DNA of 64,000 nucleotides. It comes from an uncultured Rhodocyclaceae bacterium. GTDB taxonomy: Bacteria; Pseudomonadota; Gammaproteobacteria; Burkholderiales; Rhodocyclaceae. The translations under genes were made by a program, and so were the position numbers. Each line of letters opens with the position of its first letter. Position 1 is the first letter of the stretch. The notes under the pieces are model-generated. The model searched no databases, was not told the DNA's origin, and saw only the letters and a program-made list of their open reading frames with translations. Shown here piece by piece: positions 1-9,329 of the stretch. The stretch spans positions 2,848,060-2,912,059 of the forward strand of contig OU015322.1 in NCBI GenBank assembly GCA_907163225.1, in the 5' to 3' direction.

Positions 1-299
1 AACTACTTGACGAAATCCACCCCGGGGAAATTCTGCTGGAAGACTTTATGAAGCCGCTGGGTATCTCGGCCCGCCAGCTTGCGGCGGATATTGACGTATC
101 GCCGAGTCGCATTAGTGAGCTCGTGCACGGCACCCGGCCCATCACAGCCGATACAGCGCTACGCCTGGGCCTTTTCTTCGAAATGGAGCCGCGTTTCTGG
201 CTGAACCTGCAAACTGAGTACGATATGCGGACCGTTGCCCGTACCCTGCAAGAGAAAATCGCGCCGCGTATCCGTGTCTTTCATCAAGCTGCGGCTTGA
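1..299 (+). CDS. HigA-family antitoxin (5' end outside window)
   Basis: XRE-type helix-turn-helix protein of the HigA/VapI addiction-module family. The frame is open from base 3, and the residues before the first ATG (position 48) already read IHPGEILLEDF, the typical HigA N-terminus, so the true start lies upstream of the window. The HTH follows (LAADIDVSPSRISELVHG), then the family signature ITADTALRLG and FWLNLQ. Members repress their own toxin-antitoxin operon and neutralise an mRNA-cleaving RelE-like HigB toxin. The toxin gene would normally lie just upstream, outside the window, so a functional pair is inferred. Nothing follows within the next 250 bases except the porin leader. Confidence 0.85.
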   Translation, partial: LLDEIHPGEILLEDFMKPLGISARQLAADIDVSPSRISELVHGTRPITADTALRLGLFFEMEPRFWLNLQTEYDMRTVARTLQEKIAPRIRVFHQAAA

Positions 300-557
300 T
301 AGTAAAGCCGTGGCCTGCGGTACCGGGTTACAGGCCGCCGTATCGGGAAATTAACGCCGCAGAAAAAGGCCATTCGGGCAAATACAGGTGTTGCATCAAA
401 ACAACAGAAGCGCAGAGAAGCGTCCCAACATGCCAATCACCGGTTGCTAGGGCGTTTCGCTCTTTGCGACAATCATTGCCAACTTCTCGATCCGAGAGGT
501 AAAGCTTGGCTCGGTCGCAAGGCCGCACCAAAAACTAACCACTAAGGAGATTTTCTG

Positions 558-1670
558 ATGCAAAAGAAGATTATTGCTCTGGCTGTTGCCGCTCTGGCCT
601 CTACCGCCGCTTTCGCACAAACCAACGTCACCATCTACGGCGTTGCTGACCTGGGCCAAGCCTTCGTCAACGTTTCTGGTGCTGGCACCAGCGGCGCTTC
701 TGTTAGCCGTCTGGACTCCAACTCTTCCCTGATCGGTTTCAAGGGTGTTGAAGATCTGGGCAATGGCCTGAAGGCTGTTTTCCAGTTCGAATCCAACGTT
801 TCTGCTGACACCAATGTTGGTGGCCTGAACGGCGTTCGTGACTCCTACATCGGTCTGGCTGGCGGTTTCGGTACCCTGGTTCTGGGTAACATCACCCACC
901 CGCTGCGCACCATGGGCGCCAAGGTTGACCTGATTCCGGGCGCCGCTGGCTTCGGCACGATGGCTTCCGTTACTGGCCAGATCGGTGGCTTGCATACCGG
1001 TGCTGATGACCGTGCTGCCAACACCGTTGCTTACGTTTCCCCGAGCTTCGGTGGCCTGACCGGTACTGTTGCCTACATCAACGGCGAAAACCGTGTTAGC
1101 ACCGCTGCTGCCGGTGGCGTTGCCAACCAGCACGCTTTCCAGGTTGCTGCTCAGTACGACAATGGCCCGATTTACGCCGGTGTCGGTTACCACAAGGTTA
1201 ACGATTCAGGTTTGAACGCTACCCCGGCTGTTGCTGCCAGCGCTGGTGAAAACGCTCGCGTTATTCGTGCTGCCGGTACCTACATGTTCCCGAGCAAGAC
1301 CAAGGTAGCTGCTTTGATTGATAGCTTCAAGATTGACGGCGCTATCGGTGGTGTTGAAGCCAAGCGTCTGGCCTGGTCCCTGGGTGTTTCCCAAGGCTTC
1401 GGCAAGAACACCATTGGTCTGCAGTATGGCCGTTCTGGCAATATCAAGGCTGATGGCGTAAATGTTGCCGACACCAGCTCGTCGATCGCTTCCCTGATCT
1501 ACACCTACGACATCAGCAAGCGCACCATGATTCACGCTCGCCTGTCGCGCCTGAACAACTCGTCTGAAGTCAACAATGGTTTCTACAACAACGCTGTTGC
1601 TCAAGGCCTGACCACGGCTGATGGCGCTGATTTCACCGGCGGCATGGTTGGTGTTCGTCACTCCTTCTAA
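558..1670 (+). CDS. Gram-negative general porin
   Basis: Trimeric beta-barrel outer-membrane porin of the betaproteobacterial type (370 aa), for passive diffusion of small hydrophilic solutes. It has a signal peptide (residues 1-20, cleavage after AFA), the early strand motif TNVTIYGVADLGQ, the GFKGVEDLGNGLKAVFQFE segment typical of this family, and a C-terminal phenylalanine (VGVRHSF) needed for Bam-dependent insertion. A strong ribosome-binding site (aaggag, about 545-550) precedes the ATG. It is monocistronic: 260 bases of leader upstream and an intrinsic terminator directly downstream. Codon use is highly biased, as in abundant proteins. Substrate specificity cannot be read from sequence. 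Confidence 0.95.
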   Translation: MQKKIIALAVAALASTAAFAQTNVTIYGVADLGQAFVNVSGAGTSGASVSRLDSNSSLIGFKGVEDLGNGLKAVFQFESNVSADTNVGGLNGVRDSYIGLAGGFGTLVLGNITHPLRTMGAKVDLIPGAAGFGTMASVTGQIGGLHTGADDRAANTVAYVSPSFGGLTGTVAYINGENRVSTAAAGGVANQHAFQVAAQYDNGPIYAGVGYHKVNDSGLNATPAVAASAGENARVIRAAGTYMFPSKTKVAALIDSFKIDGAIGGVEAKRLAWSLGVSQGFGKNTIGLQYGRSGNIKADGVNVADTSSSIASLIYTYDISKRTMIHARLSRLNNSSEVNNGFYNNAVAQGLTTADGADFTGGMVGVRHSF

Positions 1671-1692
1671 TCTGGTTTAACCAGTTGGAACC

Positions 1693-1720
1693 AAAAACGG
1701 GTGCTTCGGCACCCGTTTTT
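1693..1720 (+). terminator. Intrinsic terminator of the porin gene
   Basis: Perfect hairpin AAAAACGGGTGC-TTCG-GCACCCGTTTTT with a UUCG tetraloop and T run, 22 bases after the porin stop codon. It is symmetrical enough to work in both directions. Confidence 0.9.
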
Positions 1721-1820
1721 ACGTCTACGTTTTGTAATGCAAAATTGCGGCAGCCAGTAACTTTTTAGTTGAAGAAAGACGACTGTGCTTCGCAGTTTTG
1801 AGTTGTGCTAACATGATCAA

Positions 1821-2065
1821 ATGAGCGCAATTACTTTCGATACGCACAAGTTTGTTCAAAGCTTCAGGAGGCTGGCTTTAACCAAAAGCAGGCCGAAGGA
1901 CTTACTGAGGCGATGCGGGCGGCGATTGACGAATCCGAATTGGTGACCAAAAAGGATTTGCAGATTGAGCTTGCCCCCGTAAAGGCAGACCTCAATTTGC
2001 TCAAATGGATGATGGGCGCCTTGATCGCGATTGCCATCGCCAATTTCTCAAAGCAGTTTTTCTGA
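1821..2065 (+). pseudogene. Small DUF1640-like coiled-coil membrane protein, frameshifted
   Basis: Starting at ATG 1821 the frame reads MSAITFDTHKFVQSF, the usual N-terminus of small bacterial DUF1640-like proteins, then runs to an early stop. From about 1868 the -1 frame restores the rest of the family: EAGFNQKQAEGLTEAM, a coiled-coil with KKDLQIELAPVKADL, and a C-terminal membrane segment MMGALIAIAIANF ending at the TGA at 2063-2065. A single base appears to be missing near AGGAGG (1866-1871). Either the gene is inactivated, the base is a sequencing error, or a -1 ribosomal shift restores it. Intact relatives have one N-terminal soluble part and one C-terminal anchor. Function of the family is poorly known. 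Confidence 0.7.
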
Positions 2066-2085
2066 TTTAATAAATTGCAGGCGAC

Positions 2086-2116
2086 AAAAAGCCTCGGGTC
2101 AAACCGAGGCTTTTTT
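2086..2116. terminator. Bidirectional terminator between the DUF1640-like gene and proB
   Basis: AAAAAGCCTCGG-gtcaaa-CCGAGGCTTTTTT hairpin with A and T runs on either side. It lies between convergent genes and can serve both. Confidence 0.9.
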
Positions 2117-2133
2117 GTGCGTGGTGCGGGCAA

Positions 2134-3249
2134 TCAGGAGAGGATCAGATTGTCCCGGTGTATGAGTTCCGGCTCATCAACATAACCCAGGATGTTTTCA
2201 ATTTCGGGTGTTGTTTTGCGTGTAATCAGGCGGGCTTCGCCGCTGCCGTAGTTGCTCAGGCCGCGGGCGATTTCACGACCGTCCGGGCTGATGCAGGCAA
2301 CGGCGGCGCCGCGTTCGAATTCGCCTTCGGCGGCGATGACGCCAATCGGCAACAGGCTTTTTCCGGCTTTTAGCGCGTTGACCGCACCATCGTCGAGCAG
2401 CAGCCGGCCAGCCAGTTGCAGGTGGTCGGCCAGCCATTGTTTGCGGGCGGCGAGCGGCTGGGTTTGCGAGACGAGCAGGGTGCCCAGCGCTTCACCATTG
2501 GCCAGACGAATGATCGGATCGACTTCACGACCGCTGGCAATGGCGGTGTGCGCCCCGCTGCGAGCGGCACGCTTGGCCGCGATGACCTTGGTGATCATGC
2601 CGCCGGTGCCGATGCGCGTTCCGGCGCCACCGGCCATGGCTTCGAGCGACTCGTCGCCGGCCGTGGCTTCGCTGATCAGCGTGGCCTTGGGGTCTTTGCG
2701 CGGGTCGGCGGTGAACAGGCCGATCTGGTCGGTCAGGATGATCAGCGCGTCGGCTTCGATCAGGTTGGCAACCAGGGCGCCCAGCGTGTCGTTGTCGCCG
2801 AACTTGATTTCGTCGGTGACGACGGTGTCGTTCTCGTTGATGATCGGCACGACGCCGAGTTCGAGTAGCGTGGTCATCGTCGACCGGGCGTTGAGGTAGC
2901 GCTTGCGGTCGGCCAGGTCGTCGTGGGTGAGCAGGATTTGCGCGGTGTGCAGGCCGTGCTTGGCGAAAGCGGCTTGGTAGGCTTCGACCAGGCCGGCCTG
3001 GCCGACGGCAGCTGCCGCCTGCTTCTCATGCACGGTCTTCGGCCGGCGGCCCCAGCCCAGGCGCTGCACGCCGCAGGCGACGGCGCCGGAGGAAACGAGC
3101 ACGACTTCCTTGCCCTGCTGGCGCAGCTCGCTGATCTGGCGCGCCCAGTCTTCAATGGCGGCAAGGTCAAGGCCGGCGCCGTTGTTGGTGACGAGCGCCG
3201 AGCCGACTTTGACGACGAGGCGCTTGGCGGTGGCGAGGCGGGTGGTCAT
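2134..3249 (-). CDS. proB: Glutamate 5-kinase
   Basis: Phosphorylates L-glutamate with ATP to gamma-glutamyl phosphate, the first step of proline synthesis. The amino-acid kinase fold covers about residues 1-260 ([11 protein letters not shown] near the start, [11 protein letters not shown], and INENDTV in the substrate loop), followed by a C-terminal PUA domain (about 275-355, with [11 protein letters not shown] and [14 protein letters not shown]). The length (371 aa) is normal for the two-domain enzyme. Its ATG overlaps the TGA of hepT by four bases, so it is the last gene of the obgE-mntA-hepT-proB unit. proB usually follows obgE directly in related bacteria; here a toxin-antitoxin pair lies between. 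Confidence 0.97.
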   Translation of the reverse strand: MTTRLATAKRLVVKVGSALVTNNGAGLDLAAIEDWARQISELRQQGKEVVLVSSGAVACGVQRLGWGRRPKTVHEKQAAAAVGQAGLVEAYQAAFAKHGLHTAQILLTHDDLADRKRYLNARSTMTTLLELGVVPIINENDTVVTDEIKFGDNDTLGALVANLIEADALIILTDQIGLFTADPRKDPKATLISEATAGDESLEAMAGGAGTRIGTGGMITKVIAAKRAARSGAHTAIASGREVDPIIRLANGEALGTLLVSQTQPLAARKQWLADHLQLAGRLLLDDGAVNALKAGKSLLPIGVIAAEGEFERGAAVACISPDGREIARGLSNYGSGEARLITRKTTPEIENILGYVDEPELIHRDNLILS

Positions 3250-3590
3250 GGTTGTGTTTCGAGGTGTTCGGAGAGCGCTTGGCGCAGGGGTTGCAGGTGC
3301 TGATTCAGGATGCCCCAGATCAGTTCGTGATCGAGGCCGAGATATTCATGGGCGAGTTGGTTCCGGAATCCGGCTATCTGGCGCCAGCGAATGGCCGGGT
3401 GAGATCCTTCCAGTTGTTCAATGCCGTAATCCTTGAAGGATTGCCCAATTATTTCGAGGTTGCGCAGCAGCGCGTCGCGAGCGAGGCGATTTTCCAGAAA
3501 GCTCTGCTTGTCGAGCGATGGCAGTTGTTCGGCTATGAAGTCGATGCAATCGAGGGCATGTATCAGAAAGATGCGCCGATCGGGGGTCAT
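3246..3590 (-). CDS. hepT: HepT-like HEPN toxin (DUF86)
   Basis: All-alpha HEPN-domain protein (114 aa) of the HepT/DUF86 family, in which the conserved R-X4-H motif forms an RNase active site. The motif is visible as RNQLAHEY (R-x4-H-x-Y) in the C-terminal half. The N-terminal part ([26 protein letters not shown]) fits the family. It starts inside the mntA stop codon (ATGA overlap) and its own stop overlaps the proB start, giving strict translational coupling on both sides. Known HepT proteins cleave tRNA or other RNA unless modified by the partner MntA nucleotidyltransferase. Activity here is inferred from the intact motif. Confidence 0.88.
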   Translation of the reverse strand: MTPDRRIFLIHALDCIDFIAEQLPSLDKQSFLENRLARDALLRNLEIIGQSFKDYGIEQLEGSHPAIRWRQIAGFRNQLAHEYLGLDHELIWGILNQHLQPLRQALSEHLETQP

Positions 3591-3877
3591 AAGGAGCGGG
3601 CTTCGTTGAGGATGCGATCTTTCAGGTAGGGAGACAGTCCGCCATCCGATACGACATCGACAGGGAGGCCGAGCATTTTTTCAGCGTCTTCCTTCAGATC
3701 AATCAGGTCAAACAGCGAAGCGCCGTCGCGGAAATGAACCAGCAGGTCGACATCGCTTTGCTCGTTGGCTTCGCCGCGCGCCACGGAGCCGAAAACACGG
3801 ACGTTTTCGGCTTTGCATCGGTCGGCGAGGGCAATCAATGCATCTCTTTTGTCGCGAAGTTGTTCGAGTGTCAGCAT
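3587..3877 (-). CDS. mntA: MntA-like nucleotidyltransferase antitoxin
   Basis: Minimal nucleotidyltransferase (96 aa). The catalytic signature VFGSVARGEANEQSDVDLLV contains the GSxxRG loop and the paired Asp residues (DVD) that bind metal. In the known HEPN/MNT system the MNT protein AMPylates a tyrosine next to the HEPN active site and silences the toxin. The partner here has the matching tyrosine (HEY). The gene lies two bases after the obgE stop codon and overlaps hepT by ATGA, so the pair has no visible promoter of its own and should follow obgE transcription. Confidence 0.88.
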   Translation of the reverse strand: MLTLEQLRDKRDALIALADRCKAENVRVFGSVARGEANEQSDVDLLVHFRDGASLFDLIDLKEDAEKMLGLPVDVVSDGGLSPYLKDRILNEARSL

Positions 3878-3879
3878 GC

Positions 3880-5103
<1,224 letters not shown>

Positions 5104-5105
5104 CT

Positions 5106-5135
5106 AAAAAGCCCCATCCTGCGGACGGGGCTTTT
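5106..5135 (-). terminator. Intrinsic terminator after rpmA
   Basis: AAAAGCCCCGTCC-gca-GGATGGGGCTTTTT on the minus strand, 18 bases past the rpmA stop, with a T run. It separates the rplU-rpmA unit from obgE. Confidence 0.85.
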
Positions 5136-5152
5136 GCTTCCGCTAGGCCGAT

Positions 5153-5416
5153 TTATTCGGCAGCCGGAACGATGGTCACCACGCGGCGCTTTTTCAAGCC
5201 CTTGATGGAGAACTGAACCACGCCGTCCTTGAGTGCGAACAGGGTGTGATCCTTGCCGCAGCCGACGTTATCGCCCGGGTGGAATTCGGTGCCGCGCTGG
5301 CGAACGATGATGTTGCCAGCCAGGATGAATTGACCGCCGTAGCGCTTGACGCCCAGTCGTTGGGCTTGTGAGTCGCGGCCGTTACGTGAACTACCGCCTG
5401 CTTTCTTGTGTGCCAT
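5153..5416 (-). CDS. rpmA: 50S ribosomal protein L27
   Basis: Ribosomal protein L27 (87 aa), whose N-terminus reaches the peptidyl-transferase centre. It begins [16 protein letters not shown] and contains the family signature [17 protein letters not shown] and FHPGDNVG. There is no cleavable N-terminal extension of the Firmicutes type. It lies 17 bases after rplU on the same strand. Confidence 0.98.
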   Translation of the reverse strand: MAHKKAGGSSRNGRDSQAQRLGVKRYGGQFILAGNIIVRQRGTEFHPGDNVGCGKDHTLFALKDGVVQFSIKGLKKRRVVTIVPAAE

Positions 5417-5433
5417 TTATTAGCTCCTTGAAC

Positions 5434-5745
5434 TTAGGCCGCGATCGCGTCGATGCGCAATTCGGTGTAGTTCTGACGATGGCCTTGATGCTTCTGGTAA
5501 TGCTTACGACGACGCATCTTGAAGATCTTGACCTTGTCGTGGCGGCCGTGGGAAATCACGGTAGCTTTGACGGTGGCGCCAGCAAGGAAGGGAGCGCCGA
5601 TCTTTACCGACTCGCCTTCGCCTGCCATGAGGACCTGGTCGAGAGTAACTTCTGCGCCAACGTCTGCCGGTATCTGTTCTACTTTAAGTTTTAGACCATT
5701 GGTAACGCGATACTGCTTACCGCCGGTTTTTATGACCGCATACAT
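5434..5745 (-). CDS. rplU: 50S ribosomal protein L21
   Basis: Ribosomal protein L21 (103 aa), a 23S rRNA-binding protein assembled early in the large subunit. It starts [14 protein letters not shown] and carries the C-terminal signature [16 protein letters not shown]. It is the first gene of rplU-rpmA; its promoter must lie in the 130 bases shared with the divergent FKBP gene. Confidence 0.98.
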   Translation of the reverse strand: MYAVIKTGGKQYRVTNGLKLKVEQIPADVGAEVTLDQVLMAGEGESVKIGAPFLAGATVKATVISHGRHDKVKIFKMRRRKHYQKHQGHRQNYTELRIDAIAA

Positions 5746-5873
5746 GGGTTGGACTCCGAAAATAATACAAAGGGTGCTACAAAGAACCGCGCATTATACG
5801 GAAATTCTCTGAGAAGTCAAAGCCTTGTCGTGTCGCTGTGGTAAACTCATTGCCTTCGAAAAAAGGAGTTCCC

Positions 5874-6218
5874 ATGGCTGAAATCACCACCGCCTCCGGG
5901 CTGGTCTATGAAGATACCGTTGTCGGCGAAGGCGCCGAGGCCAAGGCCGGTCAGCAGGTTACCGTGCATTACACGGGCTGGCTGACCAATGGCAGCAAGT
6001 TCGATTCGAGCAAGGATCGCAACGACCCGTTCGAGTTTTCGCTCGGCATGCGCCAGGTTATCGGCGGTTGGGACGAAGGCGTTCAGGGCATGAAGATCGG
6101 CGGCACGCGCAAGCTGACCATTCCGCCGCATCTGGGTTATGGCGCGCGCGGCGCTGGTGGCGTGATTCCGCCGAATGCAACGCTGGTTTTCGAGGTTGAA
6201 CTCCTCGGCCTGCGATGA
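5874..6218 (+). CDS. FKBP-type peptidyl-prolyl cis-trans isomerase
   Basis: Single-domain cytoplasmic FKBP (114 aa) that catalyses proline isomerisation in folding proteins. Typical motifs are [34 protein letters not shown] and a C-terminal strand with [11 protein letters not shown]. The aromatic pocket residues (Y, F, W, Y, F) are present. An in-frame codon at 5838 exists, but ATG 5874 has a clear aaggag site nine bases upstream and matches the family N-terminus, so it is preferred. No signal peptide. Its stop codon overlaps the next start (ATGA). Confidence 0.93.
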   Translation: MAEITTASGLVYEDTVVGEGAEAKAGQQVTVHYTGWLTNGSKFDSSKDRNDPFEFSLGMRQVIGGWDEGVQGMKIGGTRKLTIPPHLGYGARGAGGVIPPNATLVFEVELLGLR

Positions 6219-7423
6219 GCGGTTCCGACGATCCCTGGGGAAAATGGCGGAAGCCGGAGGCGGTAGCGCCCGAGGCTGAGGCGAAACCGGTTGCCACAAC
6301 GCGGGATGCAAAGCCTGATCTCGTGGCCATAAAAGCAAAGTCTGGCCCCACGGTCAACCGGGAAAATCGGCCAAAAATGAAATCGGCCGAGGCGGCGCCT
6401 GCGAAGGCCAAGCGGCCTGCGCCGGTCGTCGAGACGCCGGTGGCCGAGGATAAACCGGTCGATCCGACGGGGACGTTGGGCGTTCGTCGTTCCGCGCCGC
6501 GCGAGTGGGGCAAGTTGCCGTTGCGCGGCGGTTCGTCGTTGAGGAAGCCGTCTGCGCCGAAGGCGGCGCCGGTTGAGTCTGTCGCTGTATCGGCGCCGAA
6601 GTCGGTGTGGGCGAACAGGACGGATCGTCCTGAACGTGCTGCCAGACCGGCGTCGGCGCCCAAGGTGGCGGTCGTTCGTGACGGCCCGCCGCCGGAAGGC
6701 GTGCGCTTGTCCAAGGTGATGTCGGAGCGCGGCTTGTGTTCGCGGCGCGAGGCGGATTTGTGGATCGAGCGTGGCTGGGTGTTCGTGAACGGCGAGCAGG
6801 TCAGCGAGCTGGGTACGCGTATTGATCCGCAGTCGTCCGAGATCACCGTGACGCAGGATGCGAAGAAGGATCAGGCCAAGGCCGTGACCATCCTGCTGCA
6901 CAAGCCGGTGGGTTATGTTTCCGGCCAGCCGGAACCGGATTGTGTGCCGGCGGTGACGCTGATTACGGCTGAAAATCAGCTGCCCCATTCGGGTGGCCCG
7001 GAGTTCAAGCCGTGGATGTTGCGCGGCCTGGCGCCGGCTGGACGGCTGGACATCGATTCGACCGGCTTGCTGGTGCTGACCAGCGATGGGCGGGTGGCCA
7101 AGCGTCTGATCGGCGAGGACAGCGACGCGGAGAAGGAATATCTGGTTCGCGTTTCAGGCGAGTTGATCAAGGGCGGACTCGATCTGCTGCGTCATGGTCT
7201 GGAACTCGATGGCAAGCCGTTGAAGCCGGCCTGGATCAAGCAGTTGAATGAAGACCAGCTGCATTTCATCCTGAAGGAAGGCAAGAAGCGTCAGATTCGT
7301 CGCATGTGCGAACTGGTCGGGCTGCACGTGATTGGCTTGAAGCGGGTGCGGATTGGCCGAATCCGGCTGGGCGATCTGCCCATGGGTCAATGGCGCTTTT
7401 TGCGCCCGGACGAGGCATTTTGA
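6215..7423 (+). CDS. rluF: RluF-like 23S rRNA pseudouridine synthase with long N-terminal extension
   Basis: RsuA/RluB/E/F-family pseudouridine synthase (402 aa). An S4 RNA-binding domain (about 165-215, with [16 protein letters not shown]) precedes the catalytic domain with motif [17 protein letters not shown], whose Asp is the nucleophile. EKEYLVRV and the C-terminal [19 protein letters not shown] and DE resemble E. coli RluF (23S position 2604) more than RluB or RluE. The first 160 residues are a low-complexity Ala/Pro/Lys-rich extension not needed for the fold. That extension contains a full copy of the 36-bp motif described in the findings, translated as [12 protein letters not shown]. 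Confidence 0.88.
   Translation: MSGSDDPWGKWRKPEAVAPEAEAKPVATTRDAKPDLVAIKAKSGPTVNRENRPKMKSAEAAPAKAKRPAPVVETPVAEDKPVDPTGTLGVRRSAPREWGKLPLRGGSSLRKPSAPKAAPVESVAVSAPKSVWANRTDRPERAARPASAPKVAVVRDGPPPEGVRLSKVMSERGLCSRREADLWIERGWVFVNGEQVSELGTRIDPQSSEITVTQDAKKDQAKAVTILLHKPVGYVSGQPEPDCVPAVTLITAENQLPHSGGPEFKPWMLRGLAPAGRLDIDSTGLLVLTSDGRVAKRLIGEDSDAEKEYLVRVSGELIKGGLDLLRHGLELDGKPLKPAWIKQLNEDQLHFILKEGKKRQIRRMCELVGLHVIGLKRVRIGRIRLGDLPMGQWRFLRPDEAF
6348..6383 (+). repeat. 36-bp CGGTCAAC motif, intragenic copy
   Basis: CCACGGTCAACCGG followed by gaaaatc, ggcc and aaaaatgaaat, lying inside the N-terminal extension of the RluF-like gene. It aligns without gaps to the copies at 7417, 10651 and 41500. Confidence 0.8.
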
Positions 7424-7452
7424 TTTTGGCTGTTTTTTCCGGTTGACCGTGG
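7417..7452 (-). repeat. 36-bp CGGTCAAC motif, intergenic copy
   Basis: Minus strand CCACGGTCAACCGG, then aaaaaac, agcc and aaaatcaaaat, immediately after the RluF-like stop codon and before the terminator. Confidence 0.85.
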
Positions 7453-7476
7453 AAACACTGCTCAGCCGCTGAAAGA

Positions 7477-7515
7477 CAAAACGCCGGCCGGTTTTAACCG
7501 GGCCGGCGTTTTTTT
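7477..7515. terminator. Bidirectional terminator between the RluF-like gene and the MaoC gene
   Basis: AAAACGCCGGCC-ggttttaaccg-GGCCGGCGTTTTTTT, a strong GC stem with flanking A and T runs between convergent genes. Confidence 0.9.
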
Positions 7516-7528
7516 GCCTTGCCGAAAA

Positions 7529-7951
7529 TCAGGCGGCGCGAACCGGCGGCATCATGACGCATTCGCCGTCGATGACAGTCTTGCCGGCGACGGTGCACAC
7601 GGTGTCGAGAATCACGCGGTTCTTGGCGACATTGACTTCGCGGACGGTGACGGTGGCGGTGACGGTATCACCCGGCTTGACCGGTGCCTTGAACTTCAGC
7701 GTCTGCGACAGGTAGATGGTGCCGGCGCCGGGCAGCTTGTTGGCCAGGGTGGCGGAGATGAAGCCGGCCGACAGCATGCCGTGGGCGATGCGGGTGCCGA
7801 ACATGGTGCCCTTGCAGTATTCCTCGTCGAGGTGGGCCGGATTGACGTCGGTCGAGATGCCGGCGAACAGGATGATGTCAGCTTCGGTAACGGTCTTGGA
7901 CGTGCTGGCGGACATGCCGGGTTCGAGCTGGTCGATGGAATACGTCGTCAT
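7529..7951 (-). CDS. MaoC-like (R)-specific enoyl-CoA hydratase
   Basis: Single hot-dog-fold hydratase of the MaoC/PhaJ type (140 aa). The hydratase-2 motif FAGISTDVNPAHLDEEY supplies the catalytic Asp and His, and IAHGML follows as in PhaJ. Such enzymes hydrate trans-2-enoyl-CoA to (R)-3-hydroxyacyl-CoA and can feed polyhydroxyalkanoate synthesis. The two phasin genes at 41605-42798 show the organism makes PHA granules, which fits but does not prove that role. The gene is separated from the upstream efflux operon by palindromic repeat element B. Confidence 0.85.
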   Translation of the reverse strand: MTTYSIDQLEPGMSASTSKTVTEADIILFAGISTDVNPAHLDEEYCKGTMFGTRIAHGMLSAGFISATLANKLPGAGTIYLSQTLKFKAPVKPGDTVTATVTVREVNVAKNRVILDTVCTVAGKTVIDGECVMMPPVRAA

Positions 7952-8014
7952 GGCTGGGCTCCTTGTGGGGTTATTGATAGCGAAAACAGGACTCTAACAT
8001 ACGTTAGCGTATGG

Positions 8015-8121
8015 AGGCGCTAACAAAATGCCCCCGGCGTCGGTTCGCCTTGCCGTACTGTTTGTACTGTCTGCGTCGGTTCGCCTTGCCGGTTGCGCTG
8101 CGCTGCATTTTGTTCGCGCCT
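8015..8121. repeat. Long palindromic repeat element B (GTAC centre, matched arms)
   Basis: The outer arms AGGCGCTAACAAAATGC (8015-8031) and GCATTTTGTTCGCGCCT (8105-8121) are complementary at 16 of 17 positions. The centre is GTAC-tgttt-GTAC (8055-8067). The 19-mer GCGTCGGTTCGCCTTGCCG occurs twice as a direct repeat (8037-8055 and 8074-8092). The right arm ends two bases from the stop codon of the permease gene. The arms share no sequence with element A, but the core does. Confidence 0.7.
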
Positions 8122-8122
8122 C

Positions 8123-9322
8123 TTATTCGGTGCGCAGGGCTTCGACCGGATCGAGTCGTGCTGCGTTCCTTGCCGGGAGGACGCCGGCGAGCAGTCCGAT
8201 GGTGATGGCGATGCCTTCGGCGAGCAGGACGAAGCTGAGCGGGGTGTGCACGGGCAGGGCGGGCAGCGCGAAGTGGATGAGCTGGGCGAGACCGAAGCCG
8301 AGGATGAGCCCGAACAGCCCGCCGAGCGCCGATAGCGCGACGGCTTCGCCGAGAAATAGCGCGAGGATGGTGCGGCGCGGCGCGCCGAGGGCGACGAGCA
8401 GGCCGATTTCACCGGTGCGTTCGGTGACGGCGATGGTCATTATGGTGACGATGCCGACGCCACCGACCAGCAATGAAATGCCGCCGAGCGCGCCAACGGC
8501 CATGGTCAGCACGTTGAGGATGTTGGACAGCGTTTTCAACATCTCTTCCTGGGTGACGATGGTGAAATCCTCGCGGCCGTGACGGTCGATCAGGTGCGTC
8601 TTGACGCGGCTGGCGACGAGGGCCGACGGAACGCCTTCCTCGGCGGCGATGTTGATTTCATCGACGCCTTCGCGGTTGAACAGCTCCTGACCACGGGCCG
8701 CCGGGATGAAAGCGGTGTCGTCGAGGTCGATGCCGAGGAACTGGCCCTTGGGCGCCATGACGCCGATGACCCGGAAATGCAGGCCGCCGATGCGCAGGCG
8801 CTGGCCGAGCGGGTTGTCGCTGCCGAACAGCTCGTTCTTGAGCTTGGCGCCGAGGACAACGAAGGCGCGCGCGCTGTTTTCGTCGTCGGCCGGCAGGAAC
8901 TGCCCGCTTTGCACGGTCGACCGGAAAACCTGCGGGAATTGGGCATTGACGCCATAGACCAGTGTGCGTCGCGTACGGCCGTTGCCCTCGACTTCGGCGT
9001 TGCCGCGCACATTGGGCGTCACGGCGACGATGTGGGGCAGGCGTTGGAGGGACTTGGCGTCGTCGAGCGATAGCGGCCGGGCGCTCGACGGCAGGCCGGA
9101 AGGGGAGCCGCCGGTTTTGGTCTTGCCCGGGGCGACGGTGATGACGTTGGTGCCGAACTGGGTGAATTCGCCGAGCACGAAGCGGTGGATGCCCTCGCCA
9201 ATCGAGGTGAGCAGAATGACGGCCGCGATGCCAACGGCGATGCCGAGCAGGGTTAAAAAGCTGCGCAGGCGCTGCGCGGTGATGGCGCGGACGGCGAGCT
9301 GGAGGGCGTCGGTGGCGAGCAT
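8123..9322 (-). CDS. MacB-type ABC transporter permease (second copy)
   Basis: Inner-membrane permease (399 aa) with the MacB/FtsX layout: TM1 at about residues 20-42 (FLTLLGIAVGIAAVILLTSI), a large periplasmic MacB_PCD domain (about 45-240), then three TM helices in the FtsX domain (with TGEIGLLVALGAPRRTI in the coupling loop and DPVEALR at the C-terminus). It lacks the ATPase that is fused in E. coli MacB. It follows the paralogous permease at 9330 by seven bases and probably forms a heterodimer with it, driven by the ATPase at 10657. Cargo unknown; such systems export macrolides, peptides or envelope lipids. Confidence 0.9.
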   Translation of the reverse strand: MLATDALQLAVRAITAQRLRSFLTLLGIAVGIAAVILLTSIGEGIHRFVLGEFTQFGTNVITVAPGKTKTGGSPSGLPSSARPLSLDDAKSLQRLPHIVAVTPNVRGNAEVEGNGRTRRTLVYGVNAQFPQVFRSTVQSGQFLPADDENSARAFVVLGAKLKNELFGSDNPLGQRLRIGGLHFRVIGVMAPKGQFLGIDLDDTAFIPAARGQELFNREGVDEINIAAEEGVPSALVASRVKTHLIDRHGREDFTIVTQEEMLKTLSNILNVLTMAVGALGGISLLVGGVGIVTIMTIAVTERTGEIGLLVALGAPRRTILALFLGEAVALSALGGLFGLILGFGLAQLIHFALPALPVHTPLSFVLLAEGIAITIGLLAGVLPARNAARLDPVEALRTE

Positions 9323-9329
9323 GGGCTGG

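Noticed and set aside
1866-1871. Programmed +1 frameshift at AGG-AGG
   Set aside because: Restoring the family frame needs -1 (or +2), the opposite of the shift reported for tandem AGG codons.
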